A stretch of DNA of 64,000 bases from Liopterus haemorrhoidalis (GCA_963971575.1 OZ020616.1:24459120-24523119); one strand, 5' to 3'. Shown: positions 1 to 11,928, numbered from the stretch's first letter. Program-made: numbers and translations. The notes: a model not told the origin generated them from the letters alone.

Positions 1-404
1 TGAGATGTTTTAATGAGACAGACATATAAACACATTGGCTATCGCATTCTATCAATGACACAGTAGTTATCGAATGCCTTTACATAACCTAACATATGTC
101 ATCATTAACAAATCTTGCTCAAAATTACAGTGGGCAGTAAATATGATCAATTTAAGTAATTAGGTAGTTAAAATCTAAAACAACAGAATTATAAGAACGA
201 TAATATATATAAAATATTTTACGAAGCTAAATAGTTGGTTTCAAAATTCACAGATGGAGGGCTATTCGTAACGTACTAATTTATAACAGATGTGAACGGT
301 ACATGGAACGGTAAAAGAATGCATTAAAGCATAACTCAGACCGATACAACGCACAGTCTATAACTCGTTAATTTAAAGAGGTCTGAATGCTGCTTAAGAA
401 ATGA
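1..404. other. A+T-rich stretch, nothing recognised
   Basis: No open frame of convincing quality, RNA gene or paired repeat end is visible. The segment lies just before the diverged direct duplication that begins near 405. Confidence 0.4.
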
Positions 405-1105
405 AACAGGCCACTTGAAGGGTTTTATAAATAACCTTGAATCTAGATTTGCCGTTTATGGGTTGATCATAGCAAAATACTGAACTTTGTTTTTGTACAT
501 GTGTATGGGTAACCTTTGTAACCAAAAACCAAGTCGATATCTCATTATAGATCTGAGATATTGAGGGATCCGAGAAAGAAACATTCCACCCCATTAGGGG
601 TCGAATTTAAAAAAATTCTGTCTTAATAGGTGCTCACATCATGGAAGGAACATTCCATCCTCCGCGAATTTCATGTTTCTATGTCCAGGGGACGTTCTAT
701 TGAATAAAAAATACCAATTTACCCTTTTAGGGTTAAAAATTTAAAAGAAAACTGTCAAAAAGTTTCTAAACATTTTAAAAAGACACCTATATGCCAAAAC
801 ACAATGTTATAACTGAACATACATAGGAAATACGAAGGGTTCTATAATTCACTCCGAATGCATAATAAATTTAACCCTTTAAGGGTTGATTAGAACAAAA
901 TCCTGAATTTAGTTCTTAACATTTGTATGTGTAACCTTTGTAAGCTAAAACTAAGTCAATATCTCATTGGTCCTAAGAGATATTTGAGGAATCCCTGAAA
1001 TCACTTTACAGCCCCTTAGAGGTCGTATTTCGAAAATGCCCTTCTTAGTGATCGCTTACGACATGGAGGAAATATACTCGAATTTCATGTTTCTAGGTCT
1101 AGTGA
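405..1105. repeat. Diverged direct duplication, period about 430 bp
   Basis: Two units, about 405-665 and 835-1105, align by eye. Both contain 'aagggtt', then a block ending in 'gggttgat', then a 'gtaacctttgta' block, then 'gatatctcatt' or 'aatatctcatt' followed by 'gagatat'. Many substitutions and small gaps separate them, so the duplication is old. Neither unit holds a credible frame; the short frame over 394-594 is interrupted in the second unit. Confidence 0.5.
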
Positions 1106-3050
1106 TTTGGGCTGGACGTTGATGAGTCAGTCAGGTCTTGTATTTATATACATATATATGAAAAATATAAATGATATACCTATATACAGAAGAAGATTAA
1201 ACAGAAAAGATTTGTTTATTTATTTATATTATTGATATTGTAACAACTTCTGTTATATGCATGTTTAATGTTAAGTCAATATTAAGAGATATTTCAAGTT
1301 TATAAGTAGCGCTCCCTCTGTCCCCCTAAATATTCGGAAGCTACACTAAACAGAAAATAATCGTTCTTCAATCAAAACAAATTGTCTTTATAAATTTTTG
1401 ATGTAAAGTATATAATAAGCGAGATATTTCCAGTCTTTTAATTTTAGCACCTCCCCCCATCTCCCTTCCCCAACTTCTCAACCAATTGAAAAATTTATAG
1501 GATAACATATATTTGTTGTTTTATTTTAAACAGCTTTTCTCATGTGCGTAAAAAATTGCTTATAATAATATAAGCAATACAAAAATTGCTTATAATAATA
1601 TAAGCAATTTTCCTGTCTTAAGTCTACGTCTTAAGTGATACAATTTTTTTTTTTTCTTCCGCTTTTCGGTTTGCCTCCTTATATTGACTGCATTTCATAC
1701 CTATATACCAAATTTCAACTCGGTACATACAGATTTTCTGTTATATAGTATATATAAAAGATTTTACTATTATATTTAAACATTTAAATAAAAGAATAGA
1801 AAAAAAATTAAATAAAAATAACAAAGTTCATAAAAATGCCCAAAAATAAAAAACCAGAAAACAGGTACTCCACTTCAGTCTCGCTATGCATACACTAATC
1901 ATAATTTTTACTAAATACTTATCTAAATACAGAAATATTTTCACCTATAGTAAAGTGAATCGCACCGAACGATATTAACCGATGTTTCCCGAACTTAGTA
2001 TTGGTGACTCAACTTAACCCGTATCCCTCTAGCGGCAAAAAAGCGAACACTTCGAAAAAGGTTACTGTCATTGTTGACGTATAATTCACCATGTGTTTTA
2101 TTGTTTCTGTCCATTCTCACTCCATTTTTACAGCGAATAAAGTGATAAATTTAAGAAAAAAAGATTAAATACTCCTTGTTGTGTGTATGGTAGTCAATCA
2201 CAGGAAGAACATCTTCGAATATTAGATTGAAAGATTATCAGTGATTCTAAAATTTTGTTTCTATTGAAGGGAATTTATACTGTTCAGATGATTTTAAACA
2301 AGTTTTTAACGTTGAATTTTTCATTTTCCCTGTCTCACATGTGCAAGAAAATCGTTTAATGTTGTGTAAATTATTGTTAATATAATTAAAACCCCTTGTT
2401 ATTTCATGGGAGTGTTCCATAACTGTGTTAGTTTGCAAATATTTGACAGTTTTCTTGTGTAGAATAAATTACAAGTTCTCTTTCTATAAAATTTCTTGAG
2501 ATATGTGTAGATATTAAGTATTCAAATAAATGTTTTAAGTTCAAAGTATAACATTTTATTTTCTCTGTGAGTATAAGCCGGCACCAACATACAATATATA
2601 ACCTCTGAAAATATTCATTTACAAGCAGCAAATTTTATCATAAAATGGATTCACATATATTTATACACTTTTTTAATACTCGGTTATAATTTAAATATAC
2701 TGTATACAGCAAGAAAACGTAAATTAGACCAAAAATTGATTATAAACCAATACTGTTTACATACGTTGACAGATGACTATCCTTTTTCGTGTCAAAAGTT
2801 CACAAGGCGATAGTGGCGCCGTTTCGGTAATTATAGTCGCGAATAGTTGTCCAAACAACCATTGAAACGAAATTCCCGCGATCTCGCTGAACGCATCATA
2901 CATACTTCAATGGTCCAATATAATTAAAAACAAAATTATTAATTTCTCGTTTCTGATGGGACTTTTTTGAAATTTTCGATTTTTCTAGTTATGATGAAAG
3001 CATTCCCTACCTGTATGCAAAATTTCAACTCGGTAGCATATCTGGAAGTG
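1106..3050. other. A+T-rich intergenic stretch with Helitron-like internal repeats
   Basis: No gene is recognised. Around 1260-1450 two loose copies of a 'gt(a)aagt...gagatatttc' block occur, the same block that is tandemly repeated at about 52040-52790. A 'caaatttcaactcgg' motif occurs near 1709 and again near 3025. Pyrimidine runs lie near 1450. The small frames in 2247-2631 show no recognisable protein features. Confidence 0.4.
1552..1610. repeat. Twin palindrome
   Basis: A palindrome built from ATTGCTTATA and TATAAGCAAT around a short ATAA centre is present twice in direct orientation, separated by about 4 bp. Each unit could form its own hairpin or pair with the other. No flanking duplication is visible. 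Confidence 0.6.
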
Positions 3051-3091
3051 GGTTAGAATTTCCGGACATAGCCACAAATATTGTCTTTTAT
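2960..3091 (-). mobile_element. Helitron-like 5' end (partial)
   Basis: Read on the minus strand the segment starts after an A with TCTTTATATATAAAAGAC, resembling the A|TC terminus of the better supported Helitron-like elements at 17695-18320 and 51999-53148. No matching CTAG end was found to the left. The terminus coincides with the edge of the giant palindrome. Confidence 0.3.
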
Positions 3092-4435
3092 ATATAAAGA
3101 TTAATATAGTTTAAGAAAAACAATAAACTGAAGGAGATCAAAAGTGTTAGAGGCCAAGAATAAATACGCCAATAATAATTCGAAATAAATATCTCGAATA
3201 TTAAAGACATTTAATTTAAAAAAAACGCCTTACATAATAACTGATATTTTTAAATATGATATATCAGTAGAATATAATTTTACCTACGATAACCTGGTCT
3301 ACAAGATATGCATGGAAATTTAGGACATTTAACTCTTTAACTGATTTATTTTTATACATTTTTGCAATGAATTTGTAATCAGTGTTTCTTAAACTCTGGT
3401 CCGCGGATAAAGGCCTTTAAGTGATTAAATTTGTTTTATATTGGAACTAGAAACTGTACAACTGCGGATTGGATGTACCTGAATGATATTAATTATAAAA
3501 AGGAAATTAGGAAATATGTAAATCCATTATATTTAAAATAACATACATACAGCGACTTGAAAAAGAGGATAGTGAGACAACTATAGTCTCCATATAAATT
3601 ATATTTAACCAGAACTGTAAAATAATGATTATTTTTGTAATCAACTATTTGTGGAAAACCATATAACCGCAATCAGAAATTTGATTGAAATTACTTAAAT
3701 AAACAGAATACAAAATTCTTGATATGATTAGAAATATACAAAAAGTAATCAAATCTTTACAAAACTATGTTAAAATTTGGAATTTTTCATATTCTCAAAA
3801 TATTTAGGTCTACGGCCAACATCGCTCTTAATTTTCGCTTCCCTTGAAATAAAACATTCATAAATAATAATCAATACACTTTATTATTCTAAAAAAACAT
3901 TAAATTTTTCTTGCATTAATCTTCACAAAATATTACAATGTAAATAAAAATATATTCAACATACAGGTTTATTATTTGAAAACATTAATCGTACGTAAAT
4001 GCAGGGCATATATTCAAAATAATAAACCAATTAGATAAAAAAATAAATAAAACACTAAAATATCTGACGAGAAAAAAAAATTAACTGTAGTTGTGCCCTA
4101 ATTATTTTAATAATTATCATACAATTTGTTGATTTTTAAAAATTGTTGATGTGGTCATTTGCCAATAGTAGAAACTAAGTGAAATCTTTTTCTGTACCTG
4201 TTATCCTACTATTCATTTTAACAACCAGTATGGAAGTATTCAATATTTTAAGAACAGATATGCTCGTACCGGTTGAATATCGTCACTGCATATATTTAAG
4301 TATTTATTACAATATATATAGTTTAACACATTGGTATGTGAATTATTGTGACGGAATGTCATGACAATGTTTATTTAATAATTTAAAATTAAAATACGCC
4401 GTTAACCTGCCAAAATTAAGGTAAGCATAGAATTG

Positions 4436-4766
4436 CAATAAGGCGCTTACGAAAACTCTACCGGTAGACACCGGGAACATGAACGGAGTTCGAAAACAAG
4501 TTCGGTGAACGTGTATAAACATGTAGCTGTTTACCAACCGGTAGACTTATTGGGGAAGATTTACTATACCCCACTCAACATAACCTTACTCTAGCTAAAC
4601 TATTCTAACATAACTAGTATTCTAGCTAAAGCCTAGCCTAACCTAACCTTTTTAAGGATTATTTAAGCCTTCTGTATAGAGGCAGCACATAAGGTTATGT
4701 TCAGTGGGGTATAGTAAAGATTGGCCGATGTACCATATCCACCGGTAGAGTTTTCGTAAACGCCTA
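4436..4766. mobile_element. MITE-like unit inside the palindrome arm
   Basis: Terminal repeats AGGCGCTTACGAAAACTCTA and the inverse of AGGCGTTTACGAAAACTCTA bound the unit. An inner inverted pair surrounds 4555-4715, built on 'actataccccact' and 'agtggggtatagt'. The same unit is at about 14066-14400 in the right arm, so it predates the duplication. The target duplication is unclear. Confidence 0.5.
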
Positions 4767-5348
4767 GTGATTTGGCCAATATACACTTTAGCTATGCATA
4801 TTTATATATAAAAATAATGCTGTTTGGATAGCAGGATCACCAGACCTGTATCTTTTCACTAGTTTATTGCACTGTCATTTATTATTTAATTATTAAAATT
4901 AATTTAGTTAACTACAACTTTCTTATGTCTTTCCATTTGAATCAGGTCGCAGTAGCACTACAAATATTGTAAGTCGCAGCAAGAAAACCTTTTTCACTGT
5001 ACCCAGCACGTATTTTCTCGTTCTGATATTATAGTCCAGGCCTTATGGTGTTACATCGGACAGTGTTTCTTTGTTCCTCATTTTTTATCACATTTGACCA
5101 TCTTATATCAAGATTCATTGTAAGCAACGGTTTTGAAAAACTTCGCAAAAATAATCTGGAATACAGAAAAATATTTAAAAAGTTTCCCTCAGTAGTCAAA
5201 ACAAACATTTTTTAATAATAAATAGTTTAAATGTCATTTATAACATTTCAATCTATTATAATATCTACTTACATTAATTATTTAAAATATGTACATATGT
5301 TTATTAAAGGTTAAACAATAAATGACATATGTATCAAAATTTTACTAG

Positions 5349-6435
5349 GGGCCGAGAGTTCCAGTTCCTAATAAACTCCCTAATAGTTATTTGACACATA
5401 ATATATTTATGAAGCTCATAAATTTATTGTATTGGTGATTTCCAAGTTACAAAATCCTTCTAATAGTTTATTAGCAACATAATTTTTTGTTTTTGCATTG
5501 GTATTTCTTATGAAGATAGTAACACGGTGCAAGAGGGATAGAGCTATACGTAAATTTGTAGAGCTAAAGTGAGATGAAATTTTGACACTGAATATTTTGA
5601 CATTAAATATTTTGACAATAAATAGTTTGACTTGACATTCAATGACATTACGTATATTTTTTGTTACTGTTAAAATGACAATTAAACGGCGTTCAACAAA
5701 TTTTATCACAGAAAAAGAGGACAATATAGATAGAAGAAGTTAATAAAAATAGCATTTTATAATACAAAAGTGACTGAAAATAAGATGACAGCCATATTTT
5801 GCTTTATTTTACATTCCTTAAACAATATGAATTAAACTTATCAGCAATTTTCAGCCACACATCTTTATTATTCTGCCAATAATTGCGTCTGTCTTCTTAT
5901 TCTCTATCATTTTTATATAAATAGTAATGCTTAAAGTATTGTTTGTAATGTATTGTAATCGTAATTGAAATAAATACATATGTAAAAATAAAAGACAATA
6001 TTTATTTAAAAATATATATTTATATATTGTTCTTTATATATCACATTTACAATAAATGCCCAAAATATTCTAAAAACGGTTATCCATAATTTATAAATTC
6101 ATCCAAACAGATCGTCGATTTCGCCAAAATACAACTTAAATGTATATAAAACACTAAAATCACCATTATATAAATGTTTAAAAACTACACATTCGTATAT
6201 TCTTTTAAAATTATACTGTTTTTCAATTAAAATTGAAACATTAACACATTTTGCGAACTTGTTTTTGGTTATATGTCACTTTATTAAGCACTTCATGTTG
6301 CCTATAAGTTATTAGACAAATAAGCCTGTTTATTAGCACAACCTAATAACTATTTCGGGGTGGAACTCTCGGAAAAAAAATTATGTTGCTAATAAACTTA
6401 TTGGACAGTTTATTAGCAACTGGAACTCCCGGCCC
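5349..6435 (+). mobile_element. PIF/Harbinger-like element, copy 1 (1,087 bp)
   Basis: The element begins GGGCCGAGAGTTCCAGTT and ends with the near-inverse, flanked by TAG on both sides (5346-5348 and 6436-6438). The uninterrupted right arm of the palindrome carries the empty site with a single TAG, which confirms the boundaries. A 3-bp duplication and GGGCC ends fit the PIF/Harbinger superfamily. No transposase frame is intact; a broken Myb/SANT-like domain is present. Two more copies lie at 6976-8058 and 8180-13209. Confidence 0.75.
5675..5911 (+). pseudogene. Split Myb/SANT-like domain, second half inverted
   Basis: An ATG at 5675 opens 22 codons with KRRSTNF and ITEKED, resembling the start of zeste-type Myb/SANT-like DNA-binding domains. 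About 140 bp on, on the opposite strand near 5907-5884, the frame reads IENKKTDA. A shifted frame then reads VWLKIADKFNS, the conserved second and third parts of the same domain class. The two halves face opposite ways, as if the intervening piece had been inverted. All three element copies share this arrangement. PIF/Harbinger transposons normally carry a second gene of this type, so it is probably a fossil of it. The domain call rests on motif recall. Confidence 0.45.
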
Positions 6436-6490
6436 TAGTAGTTCTAAGTTTAGAATAATAAGGTCTAAATAAACCATATGTATTGATGTA

Positions 6491-6897
6491 CAGTCTGTTC
6501 CAAACGGTTAAGCGGAACTAAATTTTGCAATCTAGTTACTTTCATCGTTTAAATCGTGCTTTTCGACCGTTTTGTTTAAGCTTTGTAAATCATACTTACA
6601 ATACACATTTTTTGTTAAGGTTAATATCATTTTAAATTGTCATTTACTTTATATTTTGATTTTTTGTGTCATTCTTAATACAAATATCCCATTTATTAAT
6701 TTTTTTGTCATTAAAATATATTAAAAAAATAATTTAATTTTGACATAGGTAATTCGTTTCCATGGTTTCATTGTTGTAATTTTAAATTTTGACATTGCAA
6801 CGTGAAAAATGAAATAACCCAAGCAAGGTCCCTTGTCGTGACAACCTAAAAAAACGAAATTCCCATTTAGTTCCGCCTAAGCGTTTGAAACAGACTG
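6491..6897 (+). mobile_element. TA-flanked MITE, Tc1/mariner type, copy 1 (407 bp)
   Basis: Terminal repeats start CAGTCTGTTCCAAACGGTTA and, at the other end, CAGTCTGTTTCAAACGCTTA. TA flanks both sides (6489-6490 and 6898-6899). The palindrome's right arm shows the empty site. The interior has no coding capacity. Related copies are at 8358-11126 (interrupted), 31202-31609 and a fragment at 30059-30099; more distant relatives are near 17131-17643 and 54147-54256. Confidence 0.85.
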
Positions 6898-6975
6898 TAA
6901 TTTACTTTCTAAATAATGTTCTTTATTAAATTGTTTACAAAATACTTCAAAATGAATTAAATATTATATGAATAA

Positions 6976-8058
6976 GGGCCGAGAGTTCCAGTTGCTAATA
7001 AACTGTCCAATCAGTTTATTAGCAACATAATTTTTTTTCCGAGAGTTCCACCCCTAAATAGCTATTAGGTTGCTAATAAACAGGCTTATTTGTCTAATAA
7101 CTTATAGGCAACATGAAGTGCTTAATAAAGTGACATATAACCAAAAACAAGTTCGCAAAATGTGTTAATATTTCAATTTTAATTAAAAACCGTATAATTT
7201 TGAAAGAATATACGAATGTGTAGTTTTTAAACATTTATATAATGGTGATTTTAGTGTTTTATATACATTTAAGTTGTATTTTGGCGAAATCGACGATCTG
7301 TTTGGGTGAATTTATAAATTATGGACAACCGTTTTTAGAATATTTTGGGCATTTATTGTAAATGTGATATATAAAGAACAATATATAAATATATATTTTT
7401 AAATAAACATTGTCTTTTATTTTTACATATGTATTTATTTCAATTACGATTACAACACACTACAAACAATACTTTAAGCATTACTATTTATATAAAAATG
7501 ATAGAGAATAAGAAGACAGACGCAATTATTGGCAGAATAATAAAGATGTGTGGCTGAAAATTGCTGATAAGTTTAATTCATATTGTTTAAGGAATGTAAA
7601 ATAAAGCAAAATATGGCTGTCTTCTTATTTTCAGTCACTTTTGTATTATAAAATGCTATTTTTATTAACTTCTCTTCTATCTATATTGTCCTCTTTTTCT
7701 GTGATAAAGTTTGTTGAACGCCGTTTAATTGTCATTTTAACAGTAACACAAAAAATATACGTAATGTCATTGAATGTCAAGTCAAACTATTTATTGTCAA
7801 AATATTTAATGTCAAAATATTCAGTGTCAAAATTTCATCTCACTTTAGCTCTACAAATTTACGTATAGCTCTATCCCTCTTGCACCGTGTTACTATCTTC
7901 ATAAGAAATACCAATGCAAAAACAAAAAATTATGTTGCTAATAAACTATTAGAAGGATTTTGTAACTTGGTAATCACCAATAAATTTATTAGCTTCATAA
8001 ATATATTATGTGTCAAATAACTATTAGGGAGTTTATTAGGAACTGGAACTCTCGGCCC
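6976..8058 (-). mobile_element. PIF/Harbinger-like element, copy 2 (1,083 bp)
   Basis: This is an inverted copy of the element at 5349-6435, flanked by TAA on both sides (6973-6975 and 8059-8061), with the empty site visible in the right arm near 13340. The short plus-strand frame at 7641-7868 is conserved with the reverse frame at 12346-12573 because the whole element is conserved; its protein shows nothing recognisable. The split SANT-like domain is also present, with IENKKTDA on the plus strand near 7505-7528. Confidence 0.8.
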
Positions 8059-8639
8059 TAAGTTAAATTAATTTACGGATTTTAGAAATGTTATCCAATA
8101 AACACGGCTTCTACTTTTCACATATTTTTTTATTTTTTCGAAGTTGGGAACACTTACCTTAACAGTTTTATCTGACACAGGGCCGAGAGTTCCAGTTCCT
8201 AATAAACTCCCTAATAGTTATTTGACACATAATATATTTATGAAGCTAATAAATTTATTGGGTTGAATGTTACTCTACGGTCCGCTCGAACTTCATTCAA
8301 TTCTATCCCCTCTCCTACTACTATCGTAAGTGTCATGCATGCTCAAGACACTAAATACAGTCTGTTCCAAACGGTTAAGCGGAACTAAATTTTGCAATCT
8401 AGTTACTTTCATCGTTTAAATCGTGCTTTTCGACCGTTTTGTTTAAGCTTTGTAAATCATACTTACAATACACATTTTTTGTTAAGGTTAATATCATTTT
8501 AAATTGTCATTTTCTTTATATTTTGATTTTTTGTGTCATTCTTAATACAAATTTCCCATTTATTAATTTTTTTGTCATTAAAATATATTAAAAAAATAAT
8601 TTAATTTTGACATAGGTAATTCGTTTCCATGGTTTCATT

Positions 8640-8870
8640 AGGTGTGTTCGATTTGCACATTTGCAGTTACTGTTTACTGCCGCGTTAAAAAAATCTGTTC
8701 GTTTGGTCGCAGTAACTGCAAATCTGTTTAATTTGTCGTAATTTACTGCCAGTTTATGACGCTACTGCGAAAAAGTTACAGCTGTTTCTCTTGCGGATTA
8801 TTTGTTACAGCTGTTAACGCATTAACGCGGCAGTAAACAGTAACTGCAAATGTGCAAATCGAACACACCT
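8640..8870. mobile_element. Foldback MITE, PIF/Harbinger-like (231 bp)
   Basis: Ends of about 49 bp are almost perfect inverses, beginning AGGTGTGTTCGATTTGCACA and running through 'cagttactgtttactgcc'. The host MITE supplies the empty site, giving an ATT duplication at both sides. The single strand would fold into a long hairpin. There is no coding capacity. Confidence 0.8.
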
Positions 8871-9005
8871 ATTGTTGTAATTTTAAATTTTGACATTGCA
8901 ACGTGAAAAATGAAATTGGATACAACAATGCCCGATGGCGGCGCTACGAGCGCTGTGAACAGCTGATTGAAACGAGTAATGTGAAAGTTGTCCATATTTG
9001 TTTAC

Positions 9006-9606
9006 ATGTTAAATCATCGATTTGCAATGGATAATAAACAGCTATCCTTATTAAATTATTTAATTTTTTTAAGTGCAACACCTTCTTCTAGGTGTGTAGT
9101 TGAAGGAGAAGAGTTGTTAAACGCCGGAAATCTTATGTTGTGCGGAATTTTGGACAAAAATGATGAGCATGTCGACATATGTGGGTTATGTTTACAAACA
9201 AGCAGTTTGAGAACACCACCTCACGAAGTCACTGGGAAATTAAAATTTAGTGATGATGTTGAAGTTTTAAATATGTCCTGCACATGTAAAGCAGGAACTA
9301 CATGCAAACACATTTCAGCTATCCTATTATTTTGTGCCAGGTGGTTAACAAACCAAAATGAAAGAAGCCAAGATCAGGGCATTGATTGATTGTGAAATAT
9401 TTGATTTATCTTTTTTTTGTGTGGTTTCTGTTGGTTTTACTTTTTGTTCCAGAAACAATATATTGAGTATGGAAATATTAACCAGCACAGATTTAAAATG
9501 CCTGTGGTCTACTTTTAAGAAACCTGTCTTACAACAGTATGAACCGAAACCTCTGTTAGAAACTCCTTGCCTAAATAAATTGATTAAAAACAAAAGCAGG
9601 CACTGA
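9006..9606 (+). CDS. SWIM zinc-finger protein carried by a transposon, copy A (two exons)
   Basis: Exon 1 is 9006-9340 and exon 2 is 9453-9606, joined across a gt...ag intron, for about 162 aa. The first ATG is at 9006 and another in-frame ATG is at 9027. Near residues 100-110 the protein has CTCKAGTTCKH, the C-x-C-xn-C-x-H pattern of SWIM zinc fingers, which bind DNA or proteins. Exon 2 continues with DLKCLW and PKPLLETPC, reminiscent of regions that follow SWIM fingers in uncharacterised insect proteins. The frame stops at TGA 9604-9606, yet coding-like sequence continues in the same frame to a TAG near 9690, so the gene may be a truncated capture. Without splicing, exon 1 would run to a stop at 9389. 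Its role is unknown, and expression is not shown. Confidence 0.55.
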
Positions 9607-10107
9607 AAGTTCAGTGAAAATGTATTAGAAAAGCTGCGTACAGAATTTGAGACCGCTTGCCCTAATTCTGCATTAAAATTACCCGGGTAGATATTTAATT
9701 ATGTTCGAGAAGGATTTTTATAATTTAGTGTTTGTTTTTTATTTAATTTGTTTAATAAATACTAGTTTGTTATTATCACTTCCACAGCACCAAATTTATT
9801 AACAGTTCACAAATTGTTTCTCATTTGGAAAATAGTGGAAGTAAATATTTTTGTTACTTCCTTTTCTAGAGTGACAGCCAAACACACACCAATTTGTGTT
9901 ATAATAACTCATTATAACATAAAGTAATATAAAAAAGAATAATAATTGCTATCAAAAGTTAATATAACAAACAAACTGCAACACTAACTTTTAAAAGCAA
10001 TACAAACTACACGAGAAAACACATGTAAACCAGATGTAAACAATAAACTATTACTCGTTTCGCTTAGTTCAGTTATAGTCCGCTTGGCGTCACTTCATAG
10101 CGCTGTT

Positions 10108-11027
10108 GGTACTATTCTACTTTAGCAAACCCACCTTACTGCGCATGCGTGCAGTGTTGGCAATAGTAAAATGTAATATATCAATTTAAATAATTTAAAT
10201 TTAATAACAATTTATTAAATTAGTTTATTTATAAGAAATATAGAAATAAGTAATATTCCCTTAATTTCTACTGTGATTAGAGTTTTAATATATAAATGTA
10301 GTTTAAATTTAATTTAATATTATTTATTTTCACTTTTTTCAGTTGTAGTTATTTATTATGCATTGAATCGATATTTAAAATAATTTTAATTCAGGTGGAC
10401 AATGAACTGGCCCTCTGCACCACCATTTTATAAATGTATGCACAATGATACACAATTTTAATTAGGCTAATATGGGGGAAAAATTAAGTACTGTGCACCT
10501 AAAAACAAGGTAATTAGGTTAGGTTTAGTTAAATCTAGGACAACAGAAGCCGAAAAACACAAAGTAAACTTAAAGGAGTTCGTGTGAAAAAAAAAAATAT
10601 ATATATATATATAGAATGTATACACTTTACAAAATATAACAACAACAAGATAAAGGTATAACTACTGAATTACATCCTACACCGCACAAACGTTTTTTAC
10701 AAAAACTTTTTTAAGCTTACTTTGAGCTTTTCGGCTTCTGCTGTCGTAGACTTTTACTAACTAAACCTAATCTAATCACCCAGTTTTTAGGTGCACTAAA
10801 TTATGTTCCACCTTTTTAATCTTTAATCGGCTGTGAATGTAATATTATTATTTATTCTTATTATAAAATACCGGAATATTAATTTTATTAGATTTATTTA
10901 ACTGAAAGTTAAGCATTATTATACAAATAATTTTAATTCTATTTTGATATTAGTTTAAATTTACTTGTTTTAATTTTACTATAGTTGGCAACATTGTCTA
11001 GTGGGTTTGCTAAAGTAGAATAGTGCC
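10108..11027. mobile_element. 920-bp element with 27-bp ends and 8-bp duplication
   Basis: The ends read GGTACTATTCTACTTTAGCA and, inverted, GGCACTATTCTACTTTAGCA, with pairing over about 27 bp. GCGCTGTT is duplicated at 10100-10107 and 11028-11035, and copy B of the SWIM element gives the empty site. The interior has inverted blocks around 'gcacctaaaaac', a TA-repeat near 10600 and no credible frame. The 8-bp duplication points to hAT or P type; the family is not recognised. Confidence 0.8.
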
Positions 11028-11338
11028 GCGCTGTTGAGCCCAATAACCCAAGCAAGGTCCCTTCTCGTGACAACCTAAAAGAACGAAATTCCCATTTAGT
11101 TCCGCCTAAGCGTTTGAAACAGACTGTAATTCAAGGATTATCAGTGGTTCTAAAACAATGGTTTCTGGTTTATAAATTCATACATAATGATACACAATTT
11201 TAATTGAGCTAATATGGGGGAAAATAAAGTACTATGCACCTAAAAACAAGATAATTAGGTTAGTTTTAGTTAGTAAAAGTCTAAAACCGAGCGGAGCGAG
11301 TTACCCATCTTCTAGTTTAATGACAAAACACTATCTTA

Positions 11339-11928
11339 TGGTCTATTTCAAAGTAGAAAAAAGTAGATAGCGCTGCGAACCGAGTACGATTTACACTGAT
11401 CAAATACAGTATAGCGGGAAATTTAAAATAAGTTACAACTAGGGCATGGGCGTAGCAACTGGGTTAGCAAGTGATTTTTTTTTAATATAAAAAAGGTTAA
11501 TAAGATATTGAAATAAACAAGGCAGATAATACACTTAAGTTATTTATACGACATAAATTCAGTTTAATGGGTTTTCTGGTCCTCTCTCATGATCTGATAA
11601 TTGTCATGTGTCAAAAAATATTTATATGTCAGATAACCTAAAAAATATTAACTGCGTAAAAACAAATTACATGGAGAATTTTCTCCATACAATCTACGCC
11701 AAGAATATAAATAAAAGTCTAAATATGTAAATAATAACAAAATATATGAGAAAAATTAAATAATATAAATAATAATATAAATTTCCTATGTACGACACTG
11801 AACATCTGTCAACTTGGACTAAAAACAATATTTTTACAGTGTAATAGGGATGACGATCTAAACCAATCCGAAGCAAGGACAAACAGCTCCTATCTTTTAC
11901 ACACATTTTTCTACTTTGAAATAAACCA
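11339..11928 (+). mobile_element. TA-flanked element with TGGTCTATTTC ends, copy 1 (590 bp)
   Basis: The ends read TGGTCTATTTCAAAGTAGAA and the near-inverse, flanked by TA (11337-11338 and 11929-11930). The interior has no recognisable coding sequence. Longer relatives of the family are at 30102-31199 and 32604-34739. The TA duplication fits Tc1/mariner-type mobilisation. Confidence 0.7.

Larger units (their letters stand above)
3092..8179 (+). repeat. Giant palindrome, left arm (interrupted)
   Basis: This segment is the inverted counterpart of 13210-15705. Matching blocks in opposite order include 3100-3200 with 15596-15700, 3385-3420 with 15390-15420, 3780-3835 with 14965-15010, 4438-4766 with 14066-14400, 5000-5345 with 13490-13830, 6437-6490 with 13420-13475, 6898-6975 with 13340-13415 and 8062-8160 with 13235-13340. 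A 230-bp block compared by eye differs at about 6 positions. Three insertions interrupt this arm but not the other: 5349-6435, 6491-6897 and 6976-8058. Without them the arm is about 2.5 kb. No gene was found in it. Confidence 0.85.
8917..11042 (+). mobile_element. SWIM-gene inverted-repeat element, copy A
   Basis: The ends read TGGATACAACA and, inverted, TGGGCTCAACA. The host MITE gives the empty site and suggests a 2-bp AT duplication (8915-8916 and 11043-11044). After removing the nested element at 10108-11027 with its duplication, the length is 1,198 bp, exactly that of copy B (16320-27348 minus its insertion). The element carries the spliced SWIM gene at 9006-9606 and non-coding sequence to its right. 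No transposase is present, so movement would need an enzyme in trans. The superfamily could not be assigned. Confidence 0.75.
8358..11126 (+). mobile_element. TA-flanked MITE, Tc1/mariner type, copy 2 (interrupted twice)
   Basis: This is the family of 6491-6897, with TA on both sides (8356-8357 and 11127-11128). It is interrupted by the foldback MITE at 8640-8870 and by the SWIM element at 8917-11042. The remaining pieces are collinear with copy 1. Confidence 0.85.

Noticed and set aside
7641..7868. A real 75-aa gene conserved between 7641-7868 and 12346-12573
   Set aside because: The frames are conserved only because they lie in copies of the same transposon; the product has no features and overlaps the split SANT-like sequence on both strands.
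9604..9606. TGA in the SWIM gene as a selenocysteine codon
   Set aside because: No selenocysteine element or selenoprotein context was seen; truncation is simpler.
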